This document shows positions 1-9,982 of a stretch of 64,000 nt of DNA, one piece after another. This DNA is from Chryseobacterium sp. R2A-55 (GTDB lineage Bacteria > Bacteroidota > Bacteroidia > Flavobacteriales > Weeksellaceae), in NCBI RefSeq assembly GCF_021401085.1, contig NZ_JACBFP010000005.1:124001-188000 (forward strand), in the 5' to 3' direction. Position numbers and translations under genes: made by a program. Each line of letters begins with the position of its first letter. Position 1 is the stretch's first letter. The notes under the pieces were generated by a model, which made no database searches, was not told the DNA's origin, and was given only the letters and a program-made list of their open reading frames with translations.

Positions 1-1
1 G

Positions 2-196
2 ATTATGATCATCCAGGGCGGAATCGATTTCCGGGTTCCATATGAACAGGGACAGGAAGCTTTTCAGGCGGCAAGACTTCACGGTTTGAAATCCAAATTC
101 CTTTATTTTCCCAATGAAAATCACTGGGTTCTTCACGCGCACAATGGTTTGGTTTGGCAAAGGGAATTTTTTGAGTGGTTGAAAGAAACGCTTTAG
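2..196 (+). CDS. S9 family peptidase, C-terminal end only
   Basis: The reading frame enters from the left edge, and only the last 64 codons are visible. They match the end of the alpha/beta-hydrolase catalytic domain of prolyl oligopeptidase/dipeptidyl peptidase IV enzymes (S9). The GGIDFRVP segment holds the catalytic aspartate, followed by the usual VPYEQG helix start, and NENHW holds the catalytic histidine. The nucleophile serine and the propeller lie outside the window. Such enzymes are usually exported in flavobacteria, but no signal peptide can be checked here. The family call rests on two motifs at correct spacing. A hairpin terminator lies about 110 bases downstream. Confidence 0.85.
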   Translation: MMIIQGGIDFRVPYEQGQEAFQAARLHGLKSKFLYFPNENHWVLHAHNGLVWQREFFEWLKETL

Positions 197-307
197 AAAA
201 CAATTTCCAATTGAATCGGACCACCATTCAGAATTTTTTGTGAAAAAAGATAACCTCTTTTGATGGAGGCCTGAAGAAGATGATTGGAACTCTCAAAAAA
301 AAATATC

Positions 308-338
308 AAAAACGGACGTTCAGCTGTCCGTTTTTTGT
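308..338 (+). terminator. Intrinsic terminator after the S9 peptidase
   Basis: A ten-base inverted repeat (AAAAACGGAC at 308-317 with GTCCGTTTTT at 326-335) has an eight-base loop and a T run. It lies between the peptidase stop and the next gene and would work on either strand. Confidence 0.75.
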
Positions 339-392
339 TTTCTCTAATCCTCGAAACCGCTAAAATCATTATATTTATCGCAAAAATAAATT

Positions 393-1118
393 ATGGCCGA
401 ATTAGAAGTTGTAAAATCTACCAAAAAAATTTTCAGCACAGCAAAATCAAAGGACGAATCTTTCTGGAGCAAATTCAAGAAAATTTCCTCGGAAATCCTG
501 ATCATCATGTTTGCGGTTTCTCTGTCGATTGGGCTTCACACATGGAGTGAGGAGAGACATCAGCAACACGAAGTAAAAATCTTTCTTACAGGTCTTAGAA
601 ATGATTTGAAGAAAGACAGGGAGGAAATGAATCATGACATCAATAGTTATGAAAATCAAAGAAAAGCCTTCAGATACCTTGCGAACTTACAAAAGGGACA
701 GTCTGCCAATTCCGACAGCATGAAGATATATGCTGATGACCTAAAAACTTTTACCGGATTTATGGGGAATACCGGTCGGTATGAAGGGTTTAAATCTTCG
801 GGAAAGATTTTATTTATAGAAGATGATGAACTCCAGAACAATATTTTGGATTTCTATGAAGAAAGTATTCCCGTTCTTACTCAGGGAACCAATTTTTACA
901 AGAATGAAAAATTGAAACTGAATGACTTTATCATTGAAAAAACCACTGATTTTCCCAAAGGAAACCTGCCTGTGGTTTTGGGTTCGGATCCGGTGAAAAA
1001 CCGAAGCAATATGTATCTGGCTTCAGTGGCTCATATCATTGTCTATTATAAAGATTGCCTCTCAAAAATAGATGCAATCATCACGGGAATAGACAAACAT
1101 TATCCCGAGCACAAGTAA
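393..1118 (+). CDS. DUF6090-like membrane-anchored protein
   Basis: This protein of 241 residues has one hydrophobic segment near residues 30-50 (EILIIMFAVSLSIGLHTWSE), followed by a long, charged, probably helical region. The layout (short cytoplasmic start, single helix ending in a Trp-Ser/Asn-Glu-Glu/Gln-Arg motif, then K/E-rich helices) is that of the Bacteroidetes DUF6090 family, whose function is unknown. It stands alone between a terminator at 308 and another at 1126, so it is probably monocistronic. A weak -7-like element (TATATTTA, 370-377) lies just upstream. There are no catalytic motifs. Confidence 0.6.
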   Translation: MAELEVVKSTKKIFSTAKSKDESFWSKFKKISSEILIIMFAVSLSIGLHTWSEERHQQHEVKIFLTGLRNDLKKDREEMNHDINSYENQRKAFRYLANLQKGQSANSDSMKIYADDLKTFTGFMGNTGRYEGFKSSGKILFIEDDELQNNILDFYEESIPVLTQGTNFYKNEKLKLNDFIIEKTTDFPKGNLPVVLGSDPVKNRSNMYLASVAHIIVYYKDCLSKIDAIITGIDKHYPEHK

Positions 1119-1125
1119 TAGCAAC

Positions 1126-1150
1126 AGCTGGAAATTTCTCCAGCTTTTTT
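1126..1150. terminator. Bidirectional terminator between convergent genes
   Basis: AGCTGGA (1126-1132) and TCCAGCT (1139-1145) form a seven-base stem with a six-base loop, flanked by a T run. It separates the convergent DUF6090-like and lipoprotein genes. Confidence 0.7.
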
Positions 1151-1699
1151 TCAGAGTTGCACTTTCACCTTAAATCCGGTATTCAGCTTCATCCGAATGA
1201 TATCGGTAGAGGGATAGCTCGCCATGATTTCCATGATGAGCGAGTTTTGATTGGTCCTGAAGTAATCCAGCAGTTCCGCATCGTTGGATGAGAATGTGAT
1301 GGAGTTTGGGTTGGTGTTATTTTGTACACTGGCAATCAATTTTTCCGGCAGATTGGGCGATTTGATGTAAAGATTTGCGTTTTTGATGACATCAAGTTTG
1401 TTGCCCAGCTGAGAACTCACATATTCCACCGTAATAGCATTAAGCTTAACTGATTTCAAATTATTGATTGAAAAATTTGAATTTTGAGCTTTAATCTGCG
1501 CATCAAGGTCAATGTTCATATTCATTTCCGGAGAACGCGTATAAGAAGTGGTGCTTACCGCAGCAAACGGAACCTCAATAGTGGTTGAAAAAGGTGCGTC
1601 AAATGGTGGCAGCACATCTAAAACAGCATTTACAATATCTCTGCAGCTACCCATTAACAATAGGAAAATTATTCCGGTGATGAGTGATAATTTTTTCAT
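1151..1699 (-). CDS. Putative lipoprotein of unknown function
   Basis: The 182-residue protein starts with a typical lipoprotein signal: MKK, a hydrophobic stretch, then the lipobox LMGSC with the lipidated cysteine at residue 19. It should be cut by signal peptidase II and anchored in the membrane. The remainder is beta-rich and contains no motif I recognise. The region around residues 60-100 (alternating N, S, I, V, L) suggests an immunoglobulin-like or LEA-like beta sandwich, but this is only an impression. It is monocistronic and convergent with its left neighbour. Confidence 0.7.
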   Translation of the reverse strand: MKKLSLITGIIFLLLMGSCRDIVNAVLDVLPPFDAPFSTTIEVPFAAVSTTSYTRSPEMNMNIDLDAQIKAQNSNFSINNLKSVKLNAITVEYVSSQLGNKLDVIKNANLYIKSPNLPEKLIASVQNNTNPNSITFSSNDAELLDYFRTNQNSLIMEIMASYPSTDIIRMKLNTGFKVKVQL

Positions 1700-1990
1700 T
1701 TTTCAATATTTTACTTTTTTAGCATTGCATTAATTGTTCCAAATTAGAAAATCGATGTATTTTATTTCAATCAATATTTCCGTTGATTCTAAGAAAAACC
1801 TTGCTATTTTAATTTGGTTTTTGGTCTTCTCTCTTCTGAATTTCCCACTTTATTCCTTCGGTTTTTTGACCAAATACGAATCAAAAAAAATCGGATCCGC
1901 ATAGGATGACCTATTTCAATACAGACGATTTCAGTAATGATCACACGATTAGAAATACCCGAACTGCCTTCTTTAATGACAAGACAGCTC

Positions 1991-2021
1991 TTGACAAAGC
2001 CTTTTTTAAGTTGTATATTTG
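1991..2021 (+). promoter_or_regulatory. Promoter of queA
   Basis: TTG (1991-1993), 20 bases, then TATATTTG (2014-2021) matches the Bacteroidetes -33/-7 consensus. It predicts transcription starting near 2027 with a leader of about 50 bases. The rest of 1700-1990 holds no supported gene. Confidence 0.65.
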
Positions 2022-2077
2022 CATTCCGAAAATTTTCATGATTTCCGGGCTAAATTTTTAAACCGTAATTTAAAAAA

Positions 2078-3127
2078 ATGAAGACATCCGATTTTAATTT
2101 TCATTTGCCAGAACACCTTTTGGCAGAGCATCCAAGCGAACACCGAGACGAAGCAAAACTGATGGTTCTGAACCGAAAAGATCAGACCATCGAGCATAAG
2201 CTTTTCAAAGACGTGGTGGATTATTTTGATGAACACGACCTTTTTATCTTTAACAATACCAAAGTTTTCCCAGCTAGATTATATGGAAACAAAGAAAAAA
2301 CTGGAGCTAAGATCGAAGTTTTCCTGTTAAGGGAACTCGATAAAGAAACAAGAGTATGGGACGTTTTGGTGGATCCCGCAAGAAAAATCCGTATTGGGAA
2401 CAAATTATTCTTTACTGAAGATGAATCTTTGGTGGCAGAAGTTATTGACAACACCACTTCCAGAGGAAGAACATTGAGGTTTTTGTATGACGGATCCTAT
2501 GAAGAATTCCGCGCGAAGTTGAAAGAATTGGGAGAAACGCCACTTCCCAAATACATCAAAAGGGAAGTAGAGCCTGAAGATGCGGAACGCTACCAGACGA
2601 TTTATGCGAAAATTGAAGGTGCAGTTGCTGCTCCCACTGCAGGTCTGCATTTCTCCAAACATTTGATGAAAAGATTGGAAATCAAAGGAATCGACTTTGC
2701 GGAAATCACTTTGCATGTTGGTTTGGGAACTTTCAACCCGATCGAGGTGGAGGATTTGAGCAAACACAAAATGGAATCCGAAGAAGCCATCATCGACCAA
2801 AAGAATGCAGATATCATCAACAAAGCCGTGGAGGAACAAAGGAGAGTTTGCGCAGTTGGAACTACGACGATGAGAGCGCTGGAAACTTCGGTTTCATCCA
2901 ATAGAAAAATCGGGCCTTATCACGGTTGGACCAACAAATTCATTTTCCCGCCGCATGATTTTGGAGTCGCAAATTCAATGATTACCAACTTCCACACGCC
3001 AAAATCAACATTATTAATGATGATCGCCGCATTTGCCGGAAAAGATTTCGTGATGCATGCATATGAAGAAGCCATCAAGAATGAATACAAATTCTATTCT
3101 TATGGTGATGCAATGCTGATTCTATAA
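2078..3127 (+). CDS. queA: tRNA preQ1(34) S-adenosylmethionine ribosyltransferase-isomerase QueA
   Basis: QueA transfers and isomerises the ribosyl group of SAM onto 7-aminomethyl-7-deazaguanine at tRNA position 34, giving epoxyqueuosine. The 349-residue length is normal for the family. Family signatures are visible along the chain: the N-terminal [10 protein letters not shown] and [11 protein letters not shown], then AAPTAGLHF near residue 187, HVGLGTF near 215, the GTTTMRALE stretch near 262 and the C-terminal [12 protein letters not shown]. The start is the first ATG after a good promoter and aligns with the usual N terminus. A terminator follows at 3145, so it is probably transcribed apart from rlmN. 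Confidence 0.97.
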   Translation: MKTSDFNFHLPEHLLAEHPSEHRDEAKLMVLNRKDQTIEHKLFKDVVDYFDEHDLFIFNNTKVFPARLYGNKEKTGAKIEVFLLRELDKETRVWDVLVDPARKIRIGNKLFFTEDESLVAEVIDNTTSRGRTLRFLYDGSYEEFRAKLKELGETPLPKYIKREVEPEDAERYQTIYAKIEGAVAAPTAGLHFSKHLMKRLEIKGIDFAEITLHVGLGTFNPIEVEDLSKHKMESEEAIIDQKNADIINKAVEEQRRVCAVGTTTMRALETSVSSNRKIGPYHGWTNKFIFPPHDFGVANSMITNFHTPKSTLLMMIAAFAGKDFVMHAYEEAIKNEYKFYSYGDAMLIL

Positions 3128-3144
3128 AGTGGAAGCAGGATATT

Positions 3145-3177
3145 GGATGCTGGAAGATTTTGCAGCATCCATTTTTC
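3145..3177 (+). terminator. Terminator after queA
   Basis: GGATGCTG (3145-3152) pairs with CAGCATCC (3163-3170), followed by ATTTTTCTT. It also argues against starting rlmN at the upstream ATG at 3143, which would place this hairpin inside the gene. Confidence 0.75.
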
Positions 3178-3205
3178 TTCCCTCTTCCATTTCCCCACTT
3201 TTTTT

Positions 3206-4243
3206 ATGAAAGATATCCGAACATTATCACTGGACGAACTAAAGGATTACTTCGTAACTCTTGGTGAAAAACCATTTCGTGCGAAACAGGTTTACGACTG
3301 GTTGTGGAGCAAGAATCTCCACTCCTTAGACGAGATGACGAACCTTTCAAAAAGTTTGAGAGAAAGGATTTCGCAGGAGTTCACCATCAATCCAATCGCA
3401 GTTGATCTGCTTCAAAAATCGTCAGATGGAACCATCAAAAACGGTGTGAAACTTCATGACGGGTTATTGGTGGAATCGGTACTCATTCCCACCGAAACCA
3501 GAACCACAGCGTGTGTTTCTTCCCAGGTTGGCTGTTCGCTCAATTGCGAATTCTGCGCAACCGCCAAACTAAAAAGAATGCGCAATCTGGAAGTTGCAGA
3601 GATCGTCGATCAGGTTGCGCTCATCGACAGACAGAGCAAACTTTACTTTGACAGACCTCTTTCAAACATCGTGTTCATGGGAATGGGCGAACCAATGATG
3701 AACTACAAAAACGTGGTGGAAGCTATCCGGAAAATTACGAAACCTGAAGGTTTGGGAATGTCGCCACGAAGAATCACCGTTTCTACCTCCGGAATTCCCA
3801 AAATGATTAAAATGCTTGCCGATGAGAATTTGAAGGTGAAACTGGCACTCTCTCTTCACACTGCGATAGAAGAAAAACGCAACGAGATCATGCCGTTTTC
3901 GGAGAATTTTCCTTTGACTGACATTATGGATTCCCTGAAATACTGGTATGAAAAAACGGGAAATGTGGTCACTTTCGAATATTGTGTTTGGGGCGGAATC
4001 AATGATAAAGATGAAGATATAAAGGCATTAATTAAATATTGCCGACAAGTTCCCAGTAAAGTCAACCTCATTCAATACAATCCGATTGGTGAAGGTAAAT
4101 TTGATCACCGGAGTATTGCCGCCGAAGAAAAATATGTTCGGGAACTCACCAAAGCGGGAATCACCGTGATGGTCCGAAGAAGCCGAGGTGGCGACATTGA
4201 TGCTGCATGCGGACAATTAGCGAATAAATCTGCAGAAGAATAA
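3206..4243 (+). CDS. rlmN: 23S rRNA (A2503-C2)/tRNA (A37-C2) methyltransferase RlmN
   Basis: This radical-SAM dual-specificity RNA methyltransferase methylates C2 of A2503 in 23S rRNA and of A37 in some tRNAs. The chosen start gives 345 residues beginning MKDIRTLSLDEL. The cluster motif C-x3-C-x2-C is at residues 110, 114 and 117, and the two cysteines of the ping-pong mechanism are present at 103 and 335. The GMGEPMMN SAM-binding motif is also intact. The open frame extends 21 codons further upstream to 3143, but that stretch covers the queA terminator. QueA and RlmN both use SAM on RNA, although their adjacency may be incidental. Confidence 0.97.
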   Translation: MKDIRTLSLDELKDYFVTLGEKPFRAKQVYDWLWSKNLHSLDEMTNLSKSLRERISQEFTINPIAVDLLQKSSDGTIKNGVKLHDGLLVESVLIPTETRTTACVSSQVGCSLNCEFCATAKLKRMRNLEVAEIVDQVALIDRQSKLYFDRPLSNIVFMGMGEPMMNYKNVVEAIRKITKPEGLGMSPRRITVSTSGIPKMIKMLADENLKVKLALSLHTAIEEKRNEIMPFSENFPLTDIMDSLKYWYEKTGNVVTFEYCVWGGINDKDEDIKALIKYCRQVPSKVNLIQYNPIGEGKFDHRSIAAEEKYVRELTKAGITVMVRRSRGGDIDAACGQLANKSAEE

Positions 4244-4247
4244 TTTA

Positions 4248-4279
4248 TTTCTGCACCACAAAAATTCTATATATCTTTC
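4248..4279 (+). promoter_or_regulatory. Possible promoter of the fatty acid hydroxylase gene
   Basis: TTTC (4248-4251), 20 bases, then TATCTTTC (4272-4279). Both elements differ by one base from consensus. It lies 15 bases before the ATG. Confidence 0.4.
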
Positions 4280-4293
4280 GTCAAAAATAAAGT

Positions 4294-5229
4294 ATGCTTG
4301 ATTTTTCCAACATTCTGACTGAACACGGACAAACGATCCTCTATTTTTATACCATTCCTTTTTTTACAGTCGTGATTTTTGCGGAAATGCTTTTCAGTTA
4401 TTTCGGTAACAGACAGCTCTATAAGGGAAAAGATTTAGCGATGAACGTTTTTCTTGCACTAATCAACTTCGGGCTGGATTTGGTGATGAAGACATTCGCA
4501 ATGTTGGTCATGTTTTTCTTTTTCACGCATCGGATTTTTGATTTTGACCTGAATGTTTGGTATTTCATCGCCTGTTTTGTGGTGACCGATTTCGCCTATT
4601 TTGTGCATCATTATGTCGATCATCACTCCCGGTTTTTCTGGGCAGTGCATATCACGCATCACAATTCGGAGCATTTCAATATCACTACAGGGTTCAGAAG
4701 TCCTGTTTTGCAGCCGCTCTACAGGTATTTGTTTTTCTCACCCCTCGCTTTATTGGGATTCAATCCGTGGCATGTTATGGTGATGTATTCTTTAGGACAG
4801 ATCTACGGAACTTTGGTTCACACTCAAACGGTTAAAAAAATGGGTTTTTTGGAATATTTCATGGTTACACCTTCACATCACCGTGTTCATCATGCATGCA
4901 ACATCAAATATCTGGATCGAAATATGGGGATGGTTTTTATCATTTGGGACAGGATTTTCGGAACTTTTGAAGCTGAAGATCCAAAAGTTCCCGTGAAATA
5001 CGGAATTTATCCAAAGATGCCCGACAATGGCGCAGTCACCACGATTTTCTACGAATGGCGAAAGATCTGGAAAGACTTAAAACAACCGAAACTGAAGTTA
5101 ACCGACCGGATCAATTATCTTTTCAATTCACCCGGCTGGAGACATGATGGAACCGGAAAAACCGTCCGAAATTTCCAAAAGGAATATTGGGCGAAAAAAC
5201 GAAAATCGGTCAAGAAAAAAGTGGCATAA
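4294..5229 (+). CDS. Sterol desaturase/fatty acid hydroxylase family membrane enzyme
   Basis: This is an integral-membrane non-heme di-iron oxygenase of 311 residues. Four to five hydrophobic segments surround the eight-histidine signature: HHYVDHH at 105-111, HITHH at 119-123, and the final HHRVHH at 195-200. These would bind two irons and hydroxylate or desaturate a lipid; the substrate cannot be read from sequence. The C-terminal ~50 residues are basic and probably cytoplasmic. The next gene starts 19 bases downstream, so the two may be cotranscribed. Confidence 0.9.
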   Translation: MLDFSNILTEHGQTILYFYTIPFFTVVIFAEMLFSYFGNRQLYKGKDLAMNVFLALINFGLDLVMKTFAMLVMFFFFTHRIFDFDLNVWYFIACFVVTDFAYFVHHYVDHHSRFFWAVHITHHNSEHFNITTGFRSPVLQPLYRYLFFSPLALLGFNPWHVMVMYSLGQIYGTLVHTQTVKKMGFLEYFMVTPSHHRVHHACNIKYLDRNMGMVFIIWDRIFGTFEAEDPKVPVKYGIYPKMPDNGAVTTIFYEWRKIWKDLKQPKLKLTDRINYLFNSPGWRHDGTGKTVRNFQKEYWAKKRKSVKKKVA

Positions 5230-5248
5230 TTTTACTGATTGATCAGCA

Positions 5249-6136
5249 ATGAAGAACCTTCTTTTCCTTTTCGTTTTTTTCTTTTTTCAAAATGGATTCT
5301 CGCAGCAAACCGAATTTCTGAAAATCCGTCAATATAAAGTGGCTGAACTTTCGGATTCGATCCGGGAAACTTCAGGTCTGCATTTTTTCAAAAACAAACT
5401 CTATACCTTCAACGATAGCGGAAATACTTCCGAAATTTTCGAGATCGATAAGAACTCGGGAAAGATTTTAAATGTTATTAAAACAAATCTTCAAAACAAG
5501 GATTGGGAGGCGATGACCAGCGATTCTGGAACAATCTATATCGGTGATTTTGGGAATAATGCAGGCGCCAGGAAAGATTTGAAGATTTATCGGATTAATT
5601 TGGATAGCCTTGTCGGCACTTCAAACGCTAACCACGATGCCCAAGTTATTTCATTTTATTATCCTGAGCAAACCGATTTCAAGCCCAAAAACATCAACAA
5701 TGATTTCGATGCGGAAGCGATGGTCTTTCTGAATGGGAAAATCCACCTTTTTACTAAGGAATGGGTTTCTAGAAAAACCACTCATTATATCATAGACCCG
5801 GAAGTTTCAGATCAGCAGCCGGCTCGAAAAATCGAAAACTTTCAAATAGATTTCGCAGTCACTGATGCTTCGTATTTTGACGGAAAACTTTATTTGGTAG
5901 GATATACCAAGAAAACGGAAGTCTTCCTATCCATTTTCACGGAAACCGAAACTGGAATTTTCTTTACAGAAAAACCGAAAAAATATTATTTAGGATCTTC
6001 CATGTCTATCGGACAAATCGAGGGAATTGCAGTGAACGGAGATGGGATCTATATTTCCGGAGAGGAGTTCAGAACTCCTTTTGGGAAAATTAAACAGTGT
6101 TTTTACTTTGTCCCGAACGATGATATTCGCCCATGA
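5249..6136 (+). CDS. Exported protein of unknown function, propeller-like
   Basis: The 295-residue protein has a clear signal peptide (MKNLLFLFVFFFFQNGFSQ, cleavage near residue 19). The mature part contains repeated short beta motifs of the type 'GLHFFKNKLYTFNDSGN', 'IYIGDFGNNAG' and 'IEGIAVNGDGIYISGE'. These resemble blades of a small beta-propeller such as the SdiA-regulated/phytase-like group. No catalytic residues can be assigned. It follows the desaturase-family gene by 19 bases, and together they may act on the envelope. The function is unknown. Confidence 0.65.
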   Translation: MKNLLFLFVFFFFQNGFSQQTEFLKIRQYKVAELSDSIRETSGLHFFKNKLYTFNDSGNTSEIFEIDKNSGKILNVIKTNLQNKDWEAMTSDSGTIYIGDFGNNAGARKDLKIYRINLDSLVGTSNANHDAQVISFYYPEQTDFKPKNINNDFDAEAMVFLNGKIHLFTKEWVSRKTTHYIIDPEVSDQQPARKIENFQIDFAVTDASYFDGKLYLVGYTKKTEVFLSIFTETETGIFFTEKPKKYYLGSSMSIGQIEGIAVNGDGIYISGEEFRTPFGKIKQCFYFVPNDDIRP

Positions 6137-6166
6137 TAAAATTCCCATAGATTCCTCCTTTTTGAC

Positions 6167-6174
6167 TATATTTG
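6167..6174 (+). promoter_or_regulatory. -7 element upstream of the prenyl synthase
   Basis: A perfect TATATTTG lies 59 bases before the GTG start. No good -33 element is seen at 18-20 bases, so only the -7 box is called. Confidence 0.45.
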
Positions 6175-6232
6175 TCGATCAAATCACTGCTGAATCATTG
6201 CTCATAACTAATTACCGATTACTTATAACAAA

Positions 6233-7210
6233 GTGGCGAATATCGTAGAAGAAATCAAGAAACCGATTGCACAGGAAATGAAGCTTTTCGAGCAAAAGTT
6301 TTATGAATCGATGCAGAGCAATGTACCGCTGCTTGACAAAGTCACCCGGTTCATCGTGACCACAAAGGGAAAGCAAATGCGACCTATGTTTGTTTTCCTG
6401 TGTTCTAAAATGGTGGGAGAAGTGAATGAAAAATCTTTCCGTGGCGCTTCTATGATTGAGCTGATTCACACCGCTACTTTGGTGCACGACGATGTGGTGG
6501 ATGAAAGTTTCAAACGAAGGAATTTCTTCTCGATCAATGCACTTTGGAAGAACAAGATCGCTGTATTGGTGGGCGATTACTTATTATCAAAAGCGGTCTT
6601 GCTTTCTACGGACCACAAAGAATATGATTTGCTCGCAGTGATTTCCAGAACCATTAAAGAAATGGCGGAAGGAGAACTGCTGCAACTTGAAAAAGCCCGA
6701 AAACTAGACATTACAGAAGATGTTTATTACGAAATCATCCGCCAAAAAACTGCCACATTAATTGCAGCTTGTTGTGAAATCGGTGTGCTTTCCAATAATG
6801 CTGATGAAAATATGGCAAAGAAACTGAAGGAATTTGGGACTTTGACTGGGATGGCTTTTCAAATCAAAGACGATCTCTTTGATTACCTTACTTCCAACAT
6901 CATCGGGAAACCAGTGGGAATCGACATTAAGGAGCAAAAAATGACTTTGCCGCTGATTTATTCCTTAAAGACCGCGAGTGAGACCGACCGTAAATATTTC
7001 TTCGACACGATCAAGCGCTATAACAACAACACGAAACGAGTGAAAGAACTTATCGAATTTGTGAAAAGATCCGGAGGTCTTGATTATGCAATTGGCGTGA
7101 TGAAGCATTTCCAGCAAAAGGCGAAGGACATTCTGAACGAGTTTCCAGATTCTGATGCTAAGAATTCGCTTCACCTGATGCTGGATTATGTGATTGAAAG
7201 GAAGTTCTAA
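6233..7210 (+). CDS. Long-chain polyprenyl diphosphate synthase (menaquinone side chain)
   Basis: This trans-prenyltransferase of 325 residues extends allylic diphosphates with IPP. The first aspartate motif is DDVVD at residues 86-90, and the second is DDLFD at 213-217. GKQMRP near residue 46 binds IPP. Small residues before the first Asp motif fit a long product (C30-C40), the usual menaquinone tail in flavobacteria; the exact length is inference. The start is GTG, since no in-frame ATG lies upstream and [12 protein letters not shown] is the natural N terminus. Its stop overlaps the stop of the convergent copA gene by three bases. Confidence 0.93.
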   Translation: MANIVEEIKKPIAQEMKLFEQKFYESMQSNVPLLDKVTRFIVTTKGKQMRPMFVFLCSKMVGEVNEKSFRGASMIELIHTATLVHDDVVDESFKRRNFFSINALWKNKIAVLVGDYLLSKAVLLSTDHKEYDLLAVISRTIKEMAEGELLQLEKARKLDITEDVYYEIIRQKTATLIAACCEIGVLSNNADENMAKKLKEFGTLTGMAFQIKDDLFDYLTSNIIGKPVGIDIKEQKMTLPLIYSLKTASETDRKYFFDTIKRYNNNTKRVKELIEFVKRSGGLDYAIGVMKHFQQKAKDILNEFPDSDAKNSLHLMLDYVIERKF

Positions 7211-9909
7211 TCCAGTTTTAAATCCGCTCCATTCAACCTCAATGAATTTAAGATGACCGAAACCGAAGAAAAACTCATCGCGGCCGCCGCAATCATCGGA
7301 GACAGTAAAATTCCGAAGAAAGGGTAGAGCAAACCTGCTGCGATGGGAATTCCCAAAGTATTGTAGATAAAGGCAAAGAAGAGGTTTTGTCGGATGTTTT
7401 TCAGCAGTTTTTCGCTAAGGATTTTTGCTTTCGCTACTCCCAAAATATCGCCTTTGATCAAAGTAATTCCGGCACTTTCAATTGCGGCATCACTTCCGGT
7501 TCCCATTGCGATTCCCACATTGGATTGTGCCAAAGCAGGAGCATCATTGATTCCGTCGCCGGTCATTGCTACAATTTTTCCTTCGGATTGCAGTCTTTTC
7601 ACCTCATTCATTTTGTCCTCCGGAAGACAACCGGACCAATAGGAATTGATGCCTAATTCCTGAGAAACGGATTTCGCCGAGTGCTCATTATCACCGGTCA
7701 TCATTACGATTTCAATTCCCTGGTTTTGAAGATATTGAATGGCTTGTTTTGAAGTGGATTTTAATGGGTCTGAAAACGTGATGAAACCAAGGACTTGTCC
7801 ACTTTGTACCAGATAAGAAATGGTGTTTGCTTTCTCCTGGTTTTGTTTCACTTGATTTTTCAGCGGATTCGGGATTTCAATTTTGGCCTCATTCAGCATG
7901 GCTTCATTTCCAAGGAAAACCTCTTCGCCATTGATTTTTCCCTTAATTCCTTTTCCGGTTATGTTTTCGAAATTTTCGACTTTTTGAATCTGAAATTCCT
8001 TCGAAGCACTTTCAGGAGTATCTGTGATGATAAATTCCATTTTACGGAACTCATATAAAACTGCTTTTGACAAAGGATGTTCTGAGTTCTGATTTAAAGA
8101 TGCAGCCAGTTTTAACACTTCAAATTTATCGGAATCAATAATGGTTTCCACACTTTCCACGCTTGGTTTTCCTTCCGTTAAAGTTCCTGTTTTATCGGTA
8201 ATCAGCACATTTATTCGATGCATTTCTTCCAGAGATTCCGCATTCTTAATGAGGATTCCGTTTTTCGCACCTTTGCCAATTCCTACCATCAGACTCATTG
8301 GTGTTGCCAAACCTAAAGCACAAGGACAAGCAACAATCAGCACTGCAACGGCATTTACGAACGCATAAATCATTTTGTTTTCTCCGCCTAAAACCATCCA
8401 TCCAACAAAAGTCAGAATGGAAACTGCGATCACCACCGGAACAAAGATGGCAGAGATTTTATCTACCAATTTTTGAATCGGAGCGCGGCTTCTGCTCGCT
8501 TCGAAAACCATTTTGATAATTTGCGAAAGCAATGTTTGATCGCCCACTTTTTCGGCAATCATAGTGAATACGCCGTTTCCATTAATGGTTCCGGAAGTCA
8601 CCTTGTCATTAAGACTTTTCTCCACCGGAATAGGTTCGCCGGTAATCATGCTTTCATCTACATTTGAGTTTCCTTCCGTAATTTTCCCGTCAACCGGAAT
8701 TTTCTCCCCGGGTTTTACCCGCAAGAAATCACCAATTTTCACTTCTGAGAGCGGAACTTTCTTTTCAGTGCCTTCTACGACTAAAGTGGCTTCATCGGGG
8801 GAAAGGTTCATCAGTTCCTCAATAGCTTTTCCGGTTCGTTGATGAGCGCCTGCTTCCAACATTTGTCCCATAATCACCAAGGTGAGAATCACAGAAACCG
8901 ATTCAAAGTAATAAGGATTTTTTCCGTCATGGATCAATTCATGAGGTAAAATATTGGGGATGAACAGCACAATCAAACTGAATATAAACGCTGCAGCCAC
9001 TCCCAATGCAATCAATGAGAACATATTGAGATTCCAGGTTTTAAAGGAAATCCAACCGCGTTTCAACAAAAACCAACCCGCATAAAATATAACCGGCGCA
9101 GATAAAATCAGTTCCAAATATCCCTGAACCTGGTTGGAGAAAGGAAAATCAAACCACATTCCTCCCATCGACAGTATAAAAACCGGAATGGTGAAAACGA
9201 CCGCGATCCAAAATTTTCTCTTTAAGATCTTGTAGGTTTCATCCTCATTCGCCTCATTCTTTGAGGGGATGGGAACCAGATCCATCCCGCAAATCGGGCA
9301 ACTTCCGCGTTCATCGCGAATGATCTCCGGATGCATCGGACAGGTGTATTGAATCACTTTCTTTTTTTCCGGAATTTTCACTAAATCCATTCCACACACT
9401 GGGCAACCGACATTCGAATCATAGACTTTGTCGCCTTCGCAGAACATCGGGCAATAGTAGCCGCTGCTTGCGGAGGGCTGTATATTGACTTTCGAACTGT
9501 GTTGATGCGTTGCAGCTTTGTGGGTCTTCATGTGAGCAATCAACTTCTCTTCAATTTGTTCTAAATGCATATGACAAACTGGACATCCCACATCTGAGCT
9601 GTAGGTTTTATCACCTTCACAAAACATCGGGCAAAAATACTGACCAAGTTTACCCTGAAAAGTTTCGGGGAGATTTGTTTTAGTGAATTGTTGCGGCTTG
9701 TTCTTGTATTCCTCTTTTTCCTCAATGGGAACAAGATACATATTGCAGACCGGGCACCTTTTTCCCTGCTGAAAATAGACTTTTTCTCCTTCACATTCCA
9801 TCGGGCAATAATAGACGGAACTTGGCGAAACTCGGTCTTTAGGCAGAATATCTTGATTTTGATGATGGTGGTGATGTTCGTGATTGTGATGGTTTTGTTC
9901 CATTGTCAT
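7207..9909 (-). CDS. copA: Copper-translocating P-type ATPase with four Cys-Pro-Met metal-binding fingers
   Basis: This inner-membrane P1B-type ATPase exports Cu(I). The N terminus carries a run of histidines (residues 5-16). Four heavy-metal-binding fingers follow, near residues 34-62, 92-121, 152-181 and 188-214, each with a Y-x-CPM ... CP-x-C-x-M pattern. The first three have CPMxCEG and the fourth the commoner CPMHPE. The pump core has MITGEP near 421, the CPC membrane motif at 528-530, DKTGT with the phosphorylated Asp near 572, and GDGINDAP. Classic HMA domains are absent. The frame stays open upstream to a TTG at 9936, but ATGs at 9909 and 9903 are better starts. It is last in a probable three-gene operon with the regulator upstream. 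Confidence 0.93.
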   Translation of the reverse strand: MTMEQNHHNHEHHHHHQNQDILPKDRVSPSSVYYCPMECEGEKVYFQQGKRCPVCNMYLVPIEEKEEYKNKPQQFTKTNLPETFQGKLGQYFCPMFCEGDKTYSSDVGCPVCHMHLEQIEEKLIAHMKTHKAATHQHSSKVNIQPSASSGYYCPMFCEGDKVYDSNVGCPVCGMDLVKIPEKKKVIQYTCPMHPEIIRDERGSCPICGMDLVPIPSKNEANEDETYKILKRKFWIAVVFTIPVFILSMGGMWFDFPFSNQVQGYLELILSAPVIFYAGWFLLKRGWISFKTWNLNMFSLIALGVAAAFIFSLIVLFIPNILPHELIHDGKNPYYFESVSVILTLVIMGQMLEAGAHQRTGKAIEELMNLSPDEATLVVEGTEKKVPLSEVKIGDFLRVKPGEKIPVDGKITEGNSNVDESMITGEPIPVEKSLNDKVTSGTINGNGVFTMIAEKVGDQTLLSQIIKMVFEASRSRAPIQKLVDKISAIFVPVVIAVSILTFVGWMVLGGENKMIYAFVNAVAVLIVACPCALGLATPMSLMVGIGKGAKNGILIKNAESLEEMHRINVLITDKTGTLTEGKPSVESVETIIDSDKFEVLKLAASLNQNSEHPLSKAVLYEFRKMEFIITDTPESASKEFQIQKVENFENITGKGIKGKINGEEVFLGNEAMLNEAKIEIPNPLKNQVKQNQEKANTISYLVQSGQVLGFITFSDPLKSTSKQAIQYLQNQGIEIVMMTGDNEHSAKSVSQELGINSYWSGCLPEDKMNEVKRLQSEGKIVAMTGDGINDAPALAQSNVGIAMGTGSDAAIESAGITLIKGDILGVAKAKILSEKLLKNIRQNLFFAFIYNTLGIPIAAGLLYPFFGILLSPMIAAAAMSFSSVSVILNSLRLNGADLKLD

Positions 9910-9982
9910 TGAATTTGGTGATACAAATTTCGTCAATACAAACCGGACTCAGTTATAGATTTCGGGAAAAGAGTTACAGAAT

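Noticed and set aside
1906-2061. 51-codon frame on the plus strand before queA starting ATGACCTATTTC
   Set aside because: It contains the well-formed queA promoter, has no recognisable family pattern and ends next to the queA leader. It is treated as chance.
3143-3205. Longer N terminus for rlmN
   Set aside because: The extra 21 codons cover the queA terminator hairpin and are not family-like; the ATG at 3206 fits RlmN proteins.
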